NCBI RefSeq assembly: GCF_012911025.1
Contig: NZ_WUEI01000031.1
Coordinates: 1-46,275, forward strand
DNA from: Azoarcus sp. TTM-91
GTDB taxonomy: Bacteria > Pseudomonadota > Gammaproteobacteria > Burkholderiales > Rhodocyclaceae
Direction: 5' to 3'
Length of the DNA: 46,275 bases
Positions within the stretch are counted from its first letter, which is position 1, and every line of letters begins with the position of its first letter. The position numbers were made by a program, and so were the translations under genes. Of this stretch, positions 25,480-34,284 are shown piece by piece. Under the pieces are notes generated by a model. That model saw only the letters and a list, made by a program, of their open reading frames with translations, did not search any database and was not told the DNA's origin.

Positions 25480-26649
25480 ATGAACGCTGCCCCCATCAAT
25501 CTCGCCGCTGTCGAGCCGCAACTGCGCGCCTTGCTGGCAGCCGGCCGTGGCGCCGAGGTCGAGGCCTGGATCAAGCCGCATCTGGCCGGCGGCTCGGGGC
25601 CGGCGCCGCTGTGGCTGCTGCTCGCCCACGCCCTGCGGGTACAGGGCAGGGCGGCGGAGTCACTGCCGATACAGCAGATGGTGGCGGACCAGATGCCCGG
25701 CGATCTCGCCGTCCGCTTCGATCTGGCCGAAACCCGGCTGCTGCTGGGCGATTTCGAACGGGGCTGGCGGGAGTACGCCTTCCGCTACAGCCTGCCGCAC
25801 ACCAGCCGCATCGAGCGCAAGGTGCAGAAGCCGCGATGGGACGGCAGACCCATCCCCGGCAAGACGCTGCTGATCCACGACGAACAGGGTTACGGCGATA
25901 CCTTCCAGTTCATGCGCATGGTGGCCTGGGCCAAGGCACGCAGCCAGGCGCGTGTCGTTTTCGATGTCAATCGTGAAACCGCCGGCCTGGCCAGCCGCAT
26001 GCAGGGGCATGACGCGATCACCCTGCGCGGCGACCTGCCGCCGGCCTTCGACTTCCACTGCGAGCTGATGAGCCTGCCGATGATCATGGGGCTCAAGCTG
26101 GCCGATCTGCCCGGCGAGCCCGTACCCTACTTGCAGGCGCTGCCCGAACGGCGCGCACTGTGGCGGGAGCGGCTCGCGCCCTACCCGGGGATGAAGGTCG
26201 CCTTCCTCTGGGCCGGCCGCCCCTCGCACCCCAACGACGGCAACCGGTCGATGACGCTGGAGATGCTCAAACCGCTGGCGCAAGCCGGCGTCAGCCTGTT
26301 CTCCATCCAGAAGGGGCCGGCCGAAGCCCAGGCGCTGACGCCGCCGCCCGGCATGCCGGTGGTGAGCCTGAGCGCCGACATCCGCGATTTCGAGGACACC
26401 GCCGCCATCCTGTGCGAGGTGGACCTGCTGATCTCCATCGACAGCTCACCGGTACACCTCGCCGGTGCCCTGGGCCGTCCCGCCTGGGTGCTGCTTCCCT
26501 TCCTGCCCGACTGGCGCTGGCTGCTGAATCGGGACGACACCCCCTGGTACCCGTCCACGCGACTCTTCCGGCAGAGAGAGTGGGGTGGATGGGGCGAGAC
26601 CGTGGAGCGGGTCGCAGCGGCTCTGGCGGAGGCCGGACAGCGCCTGTGA
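25480..26649 (+). CDS. TPR-containing glycosyltransferase-like protein (GT9/GT41-like fold)
   Basis: The product (389 residues from ATG 25480) has a short TPR-like helical N-terminus (about 1-100, with LWLLLAHALRVQGRAAESLP) and a GT-B-like C-terminal domain. Recognisable segments are KTLLIHDEQGYGDTFQFMRM (a glycine-rich N-terminal loop), VAFLWAGRPSHPNDGNRSM, and the nucleotide-sugar-binding-type SIDSSPVHLAGALGRPAWVL also found in heptosyltransferases and in O-linked GlcNAc transferase-like TPR proteins. The upstream TTG at 25462 overlaps the previous stop and is less likely. The gap to the sulfotransferase gene is 14 bases, so they form one transcript. The donor sugar and acceptor are unknown; the neighbouring autotransporter passenger is a plausible acceptor. 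Confidence 0.82.
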   Translation: MNAAPINLAAVEPQLRALLAAGRGAEVEAWIKPHLAGGSGPAPLWLLLAHALRVQGRAAESLPIQQMVADQMPGDLAVRFDLAETRLLLGDFERGWREYAFRYSLPHTSRIERKVQKPRWDGRPIPGKTLLIHDEQGYGDTFQFMRMVAWAKARSQARVVFDVNRETAGLASRMQGHDAITLRGDLPPAFDFHCELMSLPMIMGLKLADLPGEPVPYLQALPERRALWRERLAPYPGMKVAFLWAGRPSHPNDGNRSMTLEMLKPLAQAGVSLFSIQKGPAEAQALTPPPGMPVVSLSADIRDFEDTAAILCEVDLLISIDSSPVHLAGALGRPAWVLLPFLPDWRWLLNRDDTPWYPSTRLFRQREWGGWGETVERVAAALAEAGQRL

Positions 26650-26776
26650 CAGGCGCCGGGCTGAAGCGCCGTCGGCGAAAAATGGGCAGGGCGGCGGGGG
26701 CCGGGGATAACCCGGTGCTGAAGACAATGGCGCGCATCTTGCTCGCCCTCGGGGATTCAAGCTTCCGGTTCCCTTC

Positions 26777-27679
26777 ATGTGCGCTGACTTCCTCCGTGGC
26801 CTTCCCGAGCCGCCGCCCGCCGATCCTGGCCTCAACCTGATGCGGCTGGCGGCGCTGACAGCGGGCGACGGGGCGGGCATGGATGGCGAAACCCTGGGCC
26901 TGATGCGCCACGCCGTGGCCGACGGCGCGCTGCTCACCGCCGGCGATGCGGCGCTGTGGGCCGAGTTCGAACGCGGGCTGCTGGCTGCGGCGCCTTCGCG
27001 CATGCTGCGGGTGCTGCGCGATTGTGGTGCGCTGGCGGTGTTCCTGCCCGAGGTGGACGCCCTGTTCGGTGTGCCACAAAGCGCGGACGATCCGGCGGAG
27101 GTGGACATCGGCGAACACCTGCTGCGGGTGGTGGACGAGGCGGCGCGCTGCGGAGCGCCGGCGGCGCTGCGGTTTGCCGCGCTGGTGTTCAACGTCGGCA
27201 AGTCCGATTCGCCGCGGGAACACCTGCCGGCGCACTACCGCCACATGGAGCGCGGGCGCCCCCGCATCGAGGCCATCTGCGAGCGCAACCGGCTGCCGGC
27301 CGAGTATCGCGACCTGGCCTTGCTGGCGTTGGCGGAATGCGAGCGGGTGCACCGGGCGGCGGAAATGCGCGCCGGCTCCATTGCCGCCCTGCTGGAGCGG
27401 GTGGACGCCTTCGAGCGCGAGGAGCGTTTCGAGCGCCTGCTGTGCCTGTGCGAGTGCGACTTCCGCGCCTTTCCCGGCCGCGCCAGCCGCCGCTATCCCA
27501 AGGCGCCGATGCTGCGGCTGGCCCTGCGCGCCTGTCGCGAGGTGGATGCGGCAGCCGTGTTCTCCGACCAGGATGACCCGGAGGAGGCCGCTGCTGCCCT
27601 GCAGCAGGCGCGGGCGATGGCGGTGGCGGCGGCGCTGCGCTCCGAACGCTGGGCGCCGCCGGCGGCGGATGGCCTCTGA
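26777..27679 (+). CDS. Cca-like protein lacking the nucleotidyltransferase head, HD motif lost
   Basis: The 300-residue product resembles the C-terminal two thirds of the multifunctional tRNA CCA-adding enzyme of Proteobacteria: PSRMLRVLRDCGALAVFLPE, VDALFGVPQ, EVDIGEHLLRVVDEAAR and LRFAALVFNVGKSDSPREHL. The N-terminal nucleotidyltransferase domain (normally about 110-130 residues with the GGxVRD and DxD motifs) is absent, and none is found in the 127 bases upstream. In the HD-domain segment the expected VHDLGKG reads VFNVGKS, so the metal-binding H-D pair is gone, although the flanking histidines (GEHLL, YRHME) remain. It cannot add CCA and probably lacks phosphohydrolase activity; tRNA or other RNA binding could persist. 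No good ribosome binding site precedes ATG 26777, and ATG 26840 is an alternative. The frame is intact and uses ordinary codons, so it looks like a derived gene rather than decay. Confidence 0.75.
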   Translation: MCADFLRGLPEPPPADPGLNLMRLAALTAGDGAGMDGETLGLMRHAVADGALLTAGDAALWAEFERGLLAAAPSRMLRVLRDCGALAVFLPEVDALFGVPQSADDPAEVDIGEHLLRVVDEAARCGAPAALRFAALVFNVGKSDSPREHLPAHYRHMERGRPRIEAICERNRLPAEYRDLALLALAECERVHRAAEMRAGSIAALLERVDAFEREERFERLLCLCECDFRAFPGRASRRYPKAPMLRLALRACREVDAAAVFSDQDDPEEAAAALQQARAMAVAAALRSERWAPPAADGL

Positions 27680-27780
27680 TCCTGCGCATGTCGCGCCGCG
27701 GCGCCAGCCTGTACCATGCCGGCCGCCGCGCTCCTGCCGCGCCCTTGCCTCTTTCTCCCTTCACTCTCACTGGAGTTGTC

Positions 27781-28644
27781 ATGAGCGATTTCCAACCGGG
27801 CATCCTGGCCCCGGTTCCCTCGATGGCGAGACATCTGTTCTTCCGCATCGCCCAGGCGGATGCACTGGGTACAGCCGTGCAGGCGCTGCGCGCGCTGCAG
27901 ATCGACGATGGCGTGGTGGTGGGCCTGGGCCTGCCGCTGGTGCAGGCGCTCGGCAAGGAGGTGGCAGGTCTGCGCGTCTTCCCGGAAGGCTGCGCGGGGG
28001 AAGTCGCGGTGCCGTCCACGCCGTGGGACTTGTGGGTGTGGCTGCGCGGCGATGACCGCGGCGCGCTGTTCGAGCGCGCCCGCGGCATCGAGCAGGCGCT
28101 GGCGCCGGCGCTGTTGCTGGAGCGCGGCACCGACGCCTTCCGCTACAAGGAAGGCCGCGACCTGACCGGCTACGAGGACGGCACCGAGAACCCGGAAGGC
28201 GAGGCGGCGCTGGCCGCGGCCTTCGATGCCGGCGGCGCCAGCTTCGCCGCCATCCAGCACTGGCGGCACGACTTTGCCCGCTTCGACGCCATGAGCGGCG
28301 AGGACCAGGACAATTCCATCGGCCGCCGCCGCTCGGACAACGAGGAACTTGAAGACGCGCCGGAGTCAGCCCACGTCAAGCGCACCGCGCAGGAGGACTT
28401 CGACCCGGAAGCCTTCGTGCTGCGCCGCTCCATGCCCTGGGCGGAGGGCCGCAACGCCGGCCTGCTGTTTCTCGCCTTCGGCAAGTCCTTCGACGCCTTT
28501 GAGGCCCAGCTGCACCGCATGAGCGGCGCCGAGGATGGCGTGGTGGACGCGCTGTACCGCTTCACCCGACCGCTCACCGGCGGCTACTTCTGGTGCCCGC
28601 CGGTGGCGGAAGGCCGGCTGGATCTGTCTGCCATCGGCTGTTGA
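27781..28644 (+). CDS. Dyp-type haem peroxidase
   Basis: The 287-residue protein has the Dyp peroxidase landmarks: the distal GxxDG motif (GYEDGTENP, at about residue 130), the proximal haem histidine (SAHVKRT, about residue 200) and the distal arginine region (VLRRSMPW). Length and layout fit the short cytoplasmic class (YfeX/TyrA-like, about 300 residues). No Tat or Sec signal is present, so it should be cytoplasmic. It uses hydrogen peroxide to oxidise small substrates such as phenols; the physiological substrate is unknown. A GGAG site lies about 8 bases before ATG. It stands between the Cca-like gene and a convergent chemoreceptor gene, with which it shares a bidirectional terminator. 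Confidence 0.93.
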   Translation: MSDFQPGILAPVPSMARHLFFRIAQADALGTAVQALRALQIDDGVVVGLGLPLVQALGKEVAGLRVFPEGCAGEVAVPSTPWDLWVWLRGDDRGALFERARGIEQALAPALLLERGTDAFRYKEGRDLTGYEDGTENPEGEAALAAAFDAGGASFAAIQHWRHDFARFDAMSGEDQDNSIGRRRSDNEELEDAPESAHVKRTAQEDFDPEAFVLRRSMPWAEGRNAGLLFLAFGKSFDAFEAQLHRMSGAEDGVVDALYRFTRPLTGGYFWCPPVAEGRLDLSAIGC

Positions 28645-28705
28645 GGCCGAGGCAGCTGGCGCCGCCCCCGGCAGCGTCAGCCCGGCTCGCGCGCAAGCGA
28701 CAGCC

Positions 28706-28746
28706 AAAAAAAGCGCCGACGGCCATCGAGGCCGCCGGCGCTTTTT
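28706..28746. terminator. bidirectional terminator between Dyp peroxidase and chemoreceptor
   Basis: AAAAAGCGCCGACGGCC (28708-28724) pairs with GGCCGCCGGCGCTTTTT (28730-28746), apart from one mismatch in the arms, around a 5-base loop. A-runs and T-runs on both sides serve both converging genes. Confidence 0.92.
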
Positions 28747-28758
28747 CCTTTCCGCCGC

Positions 28759-30405
28759 TCAGAGACGGAAGCGGCGCACCGTTTCCCGCAGCTGCTGGGA
28801 CAGGCCGGCCAGTTCGCGGGTGGCGTCGTCCACCTCCTGGGTGGATTCGCGGTTGCGGCCGCTCATGGCGGCGATTTCCTCGATGCCGCGGGCGATCTCG
28901 GTGCTGGTGGTGGCCTGCTCGTCCAGCGCGGAGGAAACGTCGCTCACCGTAGACACCACCTGCTGCGAGGAATCGTTGATGCGGGCGATGGCCTCGCCGG
29001 CCTCGCCGGCCAGGGCGACGCTGCGCTGCACGCCGCGCACCTGCTCGTCCATCGCGCGCACCGCGGAATCCGTGCCAGTGGTGATCAGGCCGACGATGCG
29101 GGCGATGTCCTCGGTGGAGGCGGCGGTGCGTTCGGCCAGCTTGCGCACTTCGTCCGCCACGACGGCGAAGCCGCGGCCCTGTTCGCCCGCGCGGGCAGCC
29201 TCGATGGCGGCGTTCAGCGCCAGCAGATTGGTCTGGTCCGCCACCTCCTTGATCACGGTGACCACGGTGGCGATCTCCTTGGACTGCTGGCCGAGGTTGC
29301 GGATGGCTTCGGCGGACTGGTCCACCGACTGGGCCACACGCTGGATGTCGCCCACCACCCGGCGTATCACCTCGGCGCCGTTCTGCGCAGTGTCGCCGGA
29401 CTCGGTGGCGATCTTGCGCGCATCCGCGGTGAAGGCGGAGACGTGGGTGATGGAGGTGGTCATCTGCTCGATGGCGGCGGCGATGGACTCCGCCGCGCCG
29501 GATTGCTGGGCGCTGGCGGTGGAGATGGCGCCGGTGTTGCCGGCCAGGTTCTCGCTGGCGGAGGCGATGCGCTCGGCGTTGTCCTGGATTAGCCGCACCA
29601 TGTTGCGCAACTCCTGCTGCATGCTGCGCAGGGCCATCGCCAAGCTGCCGATCTCGTCGTCGCGGTGGATGCGGATCTCGGTGGCGAGGTTGCCGCCGGC
29701 GATGTCGGTGGCGAAGCGGCGGGCATCTTCCAGCGGCCGCATGAGGAAGTTGCGGGCGAAGATGAAGCCGCCGATGCCGGAGATGGCGGCCGCCAGCAGG
29801 ATCATCGCCAGCATCACCACCACCGCCTGCTGGAAGGCGGCCTGCTCCTGTTCGTACTCGTGGCGGGCGCTTTCGAGCTGGGCTTCGATCAGCTCGCGGA
29901 TCACCGCCGAGATCGGATCCATGGTGGGGTAGAGCACCCGCTCGGCCACCGCGTGGATCTCGCTCAGGGCGCCGAGCTTGAGCTTCTCGATCATCTCGGT
30001 GACCAGTTTGTCGCCGGTGGCCATCAGCGGCTCGGCGGTCTTCACCAGCTCCTGCTCACGCGGGGAGAGCTGGCCGGCGCGGAAGGCCTGCCATTTCTCG
30101 CCGATCAGTTTGTGCGCCTTCTCCATCGCGGCGGCGCCGTCCTCCGGCGTCAGCGTGCCGTCGCGCACCTTCTGGGTGGCATTGACGATGGCGACCGCGT
30201 ATTCGTCCGAGATGACCTTGAGGTCGCGCAGCGGAATCACCCGCTGGTTATAGACGCCATCCAGCCCGCTGAGGGTGGAATACATGCCCTTGATGCCCAG
30301 CAGGCCGAGGACGAGGGCGAGGCCGATCTGCAGCAGGATGGCGAGGTAGAGCAGGGTACGGACGGCCAGGCTCTTGCCCGCCGCGCGCGAGGTGGGGCGC
30401 GTCAT
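28759..30405 (-). CDS. methyl-accepting chemotaxis protein with four-helix-bundle sensor
   Basis: This 548-residue chemoreceptor has a first membrane helix (about 13-35), a periplasmic all-helical sensor of about 155 residues with the 4HB_MCP look ([20 protein letters not shown]), a second membrane helix (about 195-218), a HAMP domain (about 218-272), and a long signalling domain. The CheA/CheW-binding tip near residue 395 is fully conserved ([20 protein letters not shown], then [17 protein letters not shown]). The start at 30405 has a strong GGAGGAG site. It lies 152 bases downstream of a LysR gene for aromatic-acid degradation, on the same strand. Four-helix-bundle receptors such as Pseudomonas PcaY sense aromatic acids, so protocatechuate-type chemotaxis is a reasonable guess. 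There is no CheR-binding pentapeptide at the C-terminus. Confidence 0.94.
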   Translation of the reverse strand: MTRPTSRAAGKSLAVRTLLYLAILLQIGLALVLGLLGIKGMYSTLSGLDGVYNQRVIPLRDLKVISDEYAVAIVNATQKVRDGTLTPEDGAAAMEKAHKLIGEKWQAFRAGQLSPREQELVKTAEPLMATGDKLVTEMIEKLKLGALSEIHAVAERVLYPTMDPISAVIRELIEAQLESARHEYEQEQAAFQQAVVVMLAMILLAAAISGIGGFIFARNFLMRPLEDARRFATDIAGGNLATEIRIHRDDEIGSLAMALRSMQQELRNMVRLIQDNAERIASASENLAGNTGAISTASAQQSGAAESIAAAIEQMTTSITHVSAFTADARKIATESGDTAQNGAEVIRRVVGDIQRVAQSVDQSAEAIRNLGQQSKEIATVVTVIKEVADQTNLLALNAAIEAARAGEQGRGFAVVADEVRKLAERTAASTEDIARIVGLITTGTDSAVRAMDEQVRGVQRSVALAGEAGEAIARINDSSQQVVSTVSDVSSALDEQATTSTEIARGIEEIAAMSGRNRESTQEVDDATRELAGLSQQLRETVRRFRL

Positions 30406-30524
30406 AGTCTCCTCCGGCCGCCTTGCTGGCGGCATCGTTGTGTCGTTTGCGTGTTGCGCCGGAGGGCCTTGCCGAGCCGCCCGCCGGTGCAGGCGGACTG
30501 CCCTGCGTGGGGAAAGATACCCCC

Positions 30525-30552
30525 TTAGCGGTACGGCCGGGGTATTCCTTTA
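30525..30552 (-). promoter_or_regulatory. possible flagellar sigma-28 promoter for the chemoreceptor
   Basis: On the minus strand TAAA (30549-30552) and ACCGCTAA (30525-30532) are 16 bases apart, close to the TAAA-N15-GCCGATAA consensus. It lies between the LysR stop and the chemoreceptor start, leaving a leader of about 110 bases. The spacing is one base long and two positions of the -10 element differ. Confidence 0.35.
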
Positions 30553-30557
30553 GCGTT

Positions 30558-31517
30558 TTATGAGGACTTCGACACGGTCCGGCGGGGCGCAGGGGCCGTG
30601 GCGGCGGGGATGCCCGCCGGGGTGGCGCCGGCCACCAGGCCGCTGGCGGTTTCGGCGATCAGCTCCAGCATGGCCTGCTGCGTCAGCGTCGCCGGCCGGC
30701 GCGAGCTGATGGCCAGCATCAGCTTGCTGCGCACCGAGGGCGAGACGATGGGATGGACGTCGAAGGCATTCGCGTTGCCGGAGGCGGTCACCGCGTTCAT
30801 CGTCAGCACCGCGCTGCCGGCGCCGTCCGCCACCAGGTCGAGGATGGCGGCCACGCTGTCTATCTCCAGCGCGATGCGCGGCCGGCAGCCGATGTTGGCC
30901 AGCTCGGATTCGATCAGCATGCGCATCGCGTGCGGCCGGCTGGGAATCACCAGTTCGCGGGCGGCGATCTCCTTCAGGATCACCGGCTGCGGGCCGGCGC
31001 CGCTCTTGCGCTCGATGAGGAAGAGCTCTTCTTCCAGCAGCGGGATCAGGTCCACGTCCGGCGAAGCCACCGCGTTGTACAGCACCGCGATATCCAGCCG
31101 GCCGCTCACCAGGGATTCCTGCATGGTGGTGGACAGGCCTTCGGTGATGGACAGCGAGGCTTCCGGCAGGCGGGCGCGGAACTCCCGCGTCAGCGGCACC
31201 GTGAGCACCTTGGACAAGCTGGGCGGCAGGCCGAGGGCAACGCGGCCGCTCAGGGTGCCGCGCACCCGCGCCAGTTCCTCCTTGGCGCGCTCTATCTGGT
31301 GCAGCACGCCGCGGCCATGCTCCAGCAGCAGCTTGCCGGCCTCGGTGGTGGTCACGCCGCGGCCGTTGCGGATCAGCAGGCTCTGGCGCAGCTCCACCTC
31401 CAGCAGCCGCACCTGCCGGCTCAGCGCCGGCTGGGCGATGTCCAGGGCGATGGAGGCGCGGGTGAAGCTGCCCAGTTCCGCTACCCGGACGAAGTATTCC
31501 AGCTGCTTCAGATCCAT
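30558..31517 (-). CDS. LysR-family regulator of the protocatechuate 4,5-cleavage operon
   Basis: The 319-residue protein has an N-terminal helix-turn-helix (residues about 3-62, MDLKQLEYFVRVAELGSFTR then ALDIAQPALSRQVRLLE) and a LysR effector domain (about 90-300). It starts at ATG 31517, which gives the canonical family N-terminus, although the frame remains open much further upstream. An AAGGAGAG-like site is not in position; the reverse complement upstream reads GGCAGTGCGCAGC. It is divergent from the galD-like gene across 111 bases that contain a short dyad, the standard layout for a LysR activator of gallate or protocatechuate genes (GalR, LigR and PmdR types). The effector is unknown. 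Confidence 0.92.
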   Translation of the reverse strand: MDLKQLEYFVRVAELGSFTRASIALDIAQPALSRQVRLLEVELRQSLLIRNGRGVTTTEAGKLLLEHGRGVLHQIERAKEELARVRGTLSGRVALGLPPSLSKVLTVPLTREFRARLPEASLSITEGLSTTMQESLVSGRLDIAVLYNAVASPDVDLIPLLEEELFLIERKSGAGPQPVILKEIAARELVIPSRPHAMRMLIESELANIGCRPRIALEIDSVAAILDLVADGAGSAVLTMNAVTASGNANAFDVHPIVSPSVRSKLMLAISSRRPATLTQQAMLELIAETASGLVAGATPAGIPAATAPAPRRTVSKSS

Positions 31518-31548
31518 GCTGCGCACTGCCAAGGAGAGAATAACTGCA

Positions 31549-31561
31549 GCGATGATATCGC
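31549..31561. promoter_or_regulatory. candidate LysR operator in the ligR/galD-type divergent region
   Basis: GCGAT-GAT-ATCGC is a perfect 5-base dyad with a 3-base centre, lying 32 bases upstream of the LysR start and 68 bases upstream of the divergent isomerase gene. A CATAAT hexamer at 31617-31622 could be the -10 box of the catabolic operon. Both assignments come from position and symmetry only. Confidence 0.4.
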
Positions 31562-31628
31562 AAAAAGGAATAGCTGATAGAGCGGCCCGCCCCTGTCGAA
31601 CCGGGTTGGCGGCTCCCATAATCATCCC

Positions 31629-32711
31629 ATGCAAACCCCTATCCCGACCCTGTTCATGCGTGGCGGCACCTCGCGCGGACCCTTCTTCAAGGAGTCCGAC
31701 CTGCCCGCCGATATCGCCACCCGCGACCGTGTGCTGCTGGCTGTGATGGGGTCGCCCGACCGCCGCCAGATCGACGGCCTGGGCGGTGCCCACCCCCTCA
31801 CCAGCAAGGTCGGCATCGTCCGCCGCAGCGAGGTGCCGGGCGTGGATCTGGATTTCCTCTTCGCCCAGTTGCAGCCGGAGAAGGACACGGTGGATACCAC
31901 CCCCAACTGCGGCAACATGCTGGCGGCGGTGGTGCCCTTCGCGCTGGAGACCGGCCTGGTCCAGCCGCAGGGCGAGACCTCCACCTTCCGCGTGCTCACG
32001 CTGAACACCGACATGCAGTGCGACATCACCGTACGGACCCCGGGCGGCGTGGTGGAGTACGAGGGCGATGCCCGCATCGACGGCGTTCCCGGTTCGTCGG
32101 CACCCATCACCATCAACTTCCTGGATACCGCCGGCTCGGTGTGTTCCGGCCTGCTGCCCACCGGCAAGGTGCGCGACGTGATCGACGGCGTCGAGGTCAC
32201 CTGCATCGACAACGGCATGCCGCTGGTGATCTTCCGCGCCGCCGACGTCGGCCGTACCGGCTACGAGACGGTGGCCGAGCTGAACGCCGACACCGAGCTC
32301 AAGGCCCGCATCGAGCGCCTGCGCCTGGCCTGTGGCCACGCCATGGGGCTGGGCGACGTCAGTGCCAAGAACTACCCGAAGATGACGCTGATCGCCGCGC
32401 CGCGCGATGGTGGCAGCCTTACCACCCGCAGCTTCATCCCGCACGTCTGCCACGACGCCATCGGCGTGCTCGCCGCAGTGACGGTGGCTACCGCCTGCGT
32501 GCTCGAAGGCTCGGTCACCGAGGGCATCGCGGTGGTGCCTGAGGGTGACGCCAAGAAGGTTTCGGTGGAGCATCCCACCGGCGAGTTCTCGGTCGAGCTC
32601 GCGCTCGATCCGGCGAACCCGCAGAACGTCACCCGTGCGGCGTTGTTGCGCACCGCGCGCCTGCTGATGCGCGGCGAGGTGATGGTGCCGGCCTCGGTCT
32701 GGAAACCGTAA
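31629..32711 (+). CDS. galD: 4-oxalomesaconate tautomerase/isomerase (PrpF family, GalD/LigU type)
   Basis: The 360-residue PrpF-family protein carries PTLFMRGGTSRGPFF at the N-terminus, the lysine segment HPLTSKVGIV and the cysteine segment TTPNCGNMLAAV, the residues implicated in proton transfer in this family. GalD tautomerises 4-oxalomesaconate from its keto to its enol form in gallate degradation; LigU, also PrpF-like, moves the double bond in the protocatechuate 4,5-pathway. Here the hydratase is of LigJ type, so a LigU-like reaction may be the physiological one. The N-terminus resembles GalD as I recall it. No Shine-Dalgarno site precedes the ATG, which lies 7 bases after a CATAAT hexamer, so the message may be leaderless. 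It is the first gene of the operon. Confidence 0.85.
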   Translation: MQTPIPTLFMRGGTSRGPFFKESDLPADIATRDRVLLAVMGSPDRRQIDGLGGAHPLTSKVGIVRRSEVPGVDLDFLFAQLQPEKDTVDTTPNCGNMLAAVVPFALETGLVQPQGETSTFRVLTLNTDMQCDITVRTPGGVVEYEGDARIDGVPGSSAPITINFLDTAGSVCSGLLPTGKVRDVIDGVEVTCIDNGMPLVIFRAADVGRTGYETVAELNADTELKARIERLRLACGHAMGLGDVSAKNYPKMTLIAAPRDGGSLTTRSFIPHVCHDAIGVLAAVTVATACVLEGSVTEGIAVVPEGDAKKVSVEHPTGEFSVELALDPANPQNVTRAALLRTARLLMRGEVMVPASVWKP

Positions 32712-32843
32712 GCGGCCCCGTTTCAAGTTAATCCACCCAAACGGCGAGCCGGAGCGCCTTCCCAGCGAGGCTGGCGCATCCGGAAACGACCTCCTATCAA
32801 ACGCCAGAGAGCGTCCCATTCACTCGCTCATCGGAGACACGCA

Positions 32844-34208
32844 ATGAGCAAGCAGCAGCCTGTGGACGTGCAGGCGTTTATCAACGGGCAGCCTTTTTCC
32901 CGGTTCCAGTGGGCCATCTTCGGCCTGTGTTTCTTCATCGTGCTGCTGGACGGCTTCGACACCGCCGCCATCGGCTACATCGCGCCGTCGCTGATCCAGG
33001 AATGGGGTGTCAGCAAACCCGAGCTGGCGCCGGTACTCAGCGCTGCGCTGTTCGGCCTCGCCGCCGGCGCGCTCTCGGCCGGCCCGCTGGCAGACCGCCT
33101 CGGCCGCAAGCGCGTGCTGGTCGGCTCCGTGCTGGTGTTCGGCCTGGCCTGCCTGGCCTCGTCCTTCGCCACCGATCTGAAGATGCTCACCGAGCTGCGC
33201 TTCGTCACCGGTCTCGGCCTGGGCGCGGCCATGCCGAACGCGGTCACGCTGATGAGCGAGTACTGCCCGGACAAGCGCCGCGCCATGATCACCAACGCCA
33301 TGTTCTGCGGCTTCCCGCTGGGCGCGGCCTTCGGCGGCTTCCTGGCGGCGTGGATGATTCCGCAGTGGGGCTGGCGCAGCGTGCTGACGCTGGGTGGCAT
33401 CGCGCCGCTGCTGCTGGTCGTGCTGCTGGTTGTGCTGCTGCCGGAATCGGTGCGCTACATGGTCGCCAAGGCGCAGCCGGCCGAGCGCATCCGCGCCGTG
33501 CTGAGCCGCATCTCCGCCACTGCGTCTTCGGCCACCGCCTTCGTCATGAGCGAAACCAAGGCGGTTGCTGACGGCAAGAGCGGCCTGGGCGTGGTGTTCT
33601 CGCGCGCCTACGCCGTCGGCACCGTGATGCTGTGGCTGTCCTACTTCATGGGCCTGGTGATCTTCTACGCGCTGATGAACTGGATGCCGGTGCTGTTCAA
33701 GGACGCTGGCCTCGCCCCCGGGCAGGCGACCCTGATCGCCGCGCTGTTCCCGCTGGGTGGCGTGGGCGCGGTGTTCTTCGGCTGGCTGATGGACCGCTTC
33801 AACGCCAACCGCATCATCGCGGTGGGCTGGCTGCTGACCGCCGTCGCCATCTTCTCCATCGGTGAAGTGGTGGGCAGCGTCGGCACCCTGGTGGTGGTGG
33901 TGTTCGTCGCCGGCACCATCATGAACACGGCCCAGTCCTCGCTGCCGGCGCTGGCCGCCGCCTTCTACCCGACCGCGGGCCGCGCCACCGGGGTGTCCTG
34001 GATGCTGGGCATCGGCCGCTTCGGCGGCATCGCCGGCTCCTTCCTGGTGGCCGAGCTGTCGCGCCGCCAGCTGAGCTTCAGCGAAATCTTCATGGTGGTG
34101 GCAGTACCGGCGCTGGTTTCCGCGGTGGCGCTGCTGATCAAGCAGTTTGCCCATCCGGAGCCCTCGGGTGCGGCCAAGCGGGTTGCCGAAGAGGTTCACG
34201 CCCACTAA
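32844..34208 (+). CDS. AAHS-family aromatic acid:H+ symporter
   Basis: This 454-residue major facilitator protein has 12 hydrophobic segments and the aromatic-acid symporter signatures LLDGFDTAAIGYIAPSL in helix 1 and AGPLADRLGRKRVLVGS after helix 2, as in PcaK, GalT and BenK. It should import protocatechuate, gallate or a related hydroxybenzoate with protons across the inner membrane. The start follows a GGAGAC site. It lies second in the operon, 132 bases after the isomerase gene; a near-perfect hairpin (32749-32783) in that gap has no T-run. Confidence 0.92.
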   Translation: MSKQQPVDVQAFINGQPFSRFQWAIFGLCFFIVLLDGFDTAAIGYIAPSLIQEWGVSKPELAPVLSAALFGLAAGALSAGPLADRLGRKRVLVGSVLVFGLACLASSFATDLKMLTELRFVTGLGLGAAMPNAVTLMSEYCPDKRRAMITNAMFCGFPLGAAFGGFLAAWMIPQWGWRSVLTLGGIAPLLLVVLLVVLLPESVRYMVAKAQPAERIRAVLSRISATASSATAFVMSETKAVADGKSGLGVVFSRAYAVGTVMLWLSYFMGLVIFYALMNWMPVLFKDAGLAPGQATLIAALFPLGGVGAVFFGWLMDRFNANRIIAVGWLLTAVAIFSIGEVVGSVGTLVVVVFVAGTIMNTAQSSLPALAAAFYPTAGRATGVSWMLGIGRFGGIAGSFLVAELSRRQLSFSEIFMVVAVPALVSAVALLIKQFAHPEPSGAAKRVAEEVHAH

Positions 34209-34284
34209 TAGTTGGCATTGAGGGGCGGCCCGCGCGGCTGCCCCGCAAGGCCGGTTACGAGCACGACGACAAAAGGACAAAACG

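Noticed and set aside
26777..27679. Treating the Cca-like gene as a pseudogene
   Set aside because: The frame is intact for 300 codons with normal codon use and no internal stop; missing parts are whole motifs rather than random decay.
31518..32819. Upstream extension of the LysR minus-strand frame across the galD-like gene
   Set aside because: The extension is the antisense shadow of the PrpF-family gene; the LysR family N-terminus begins at 31517.
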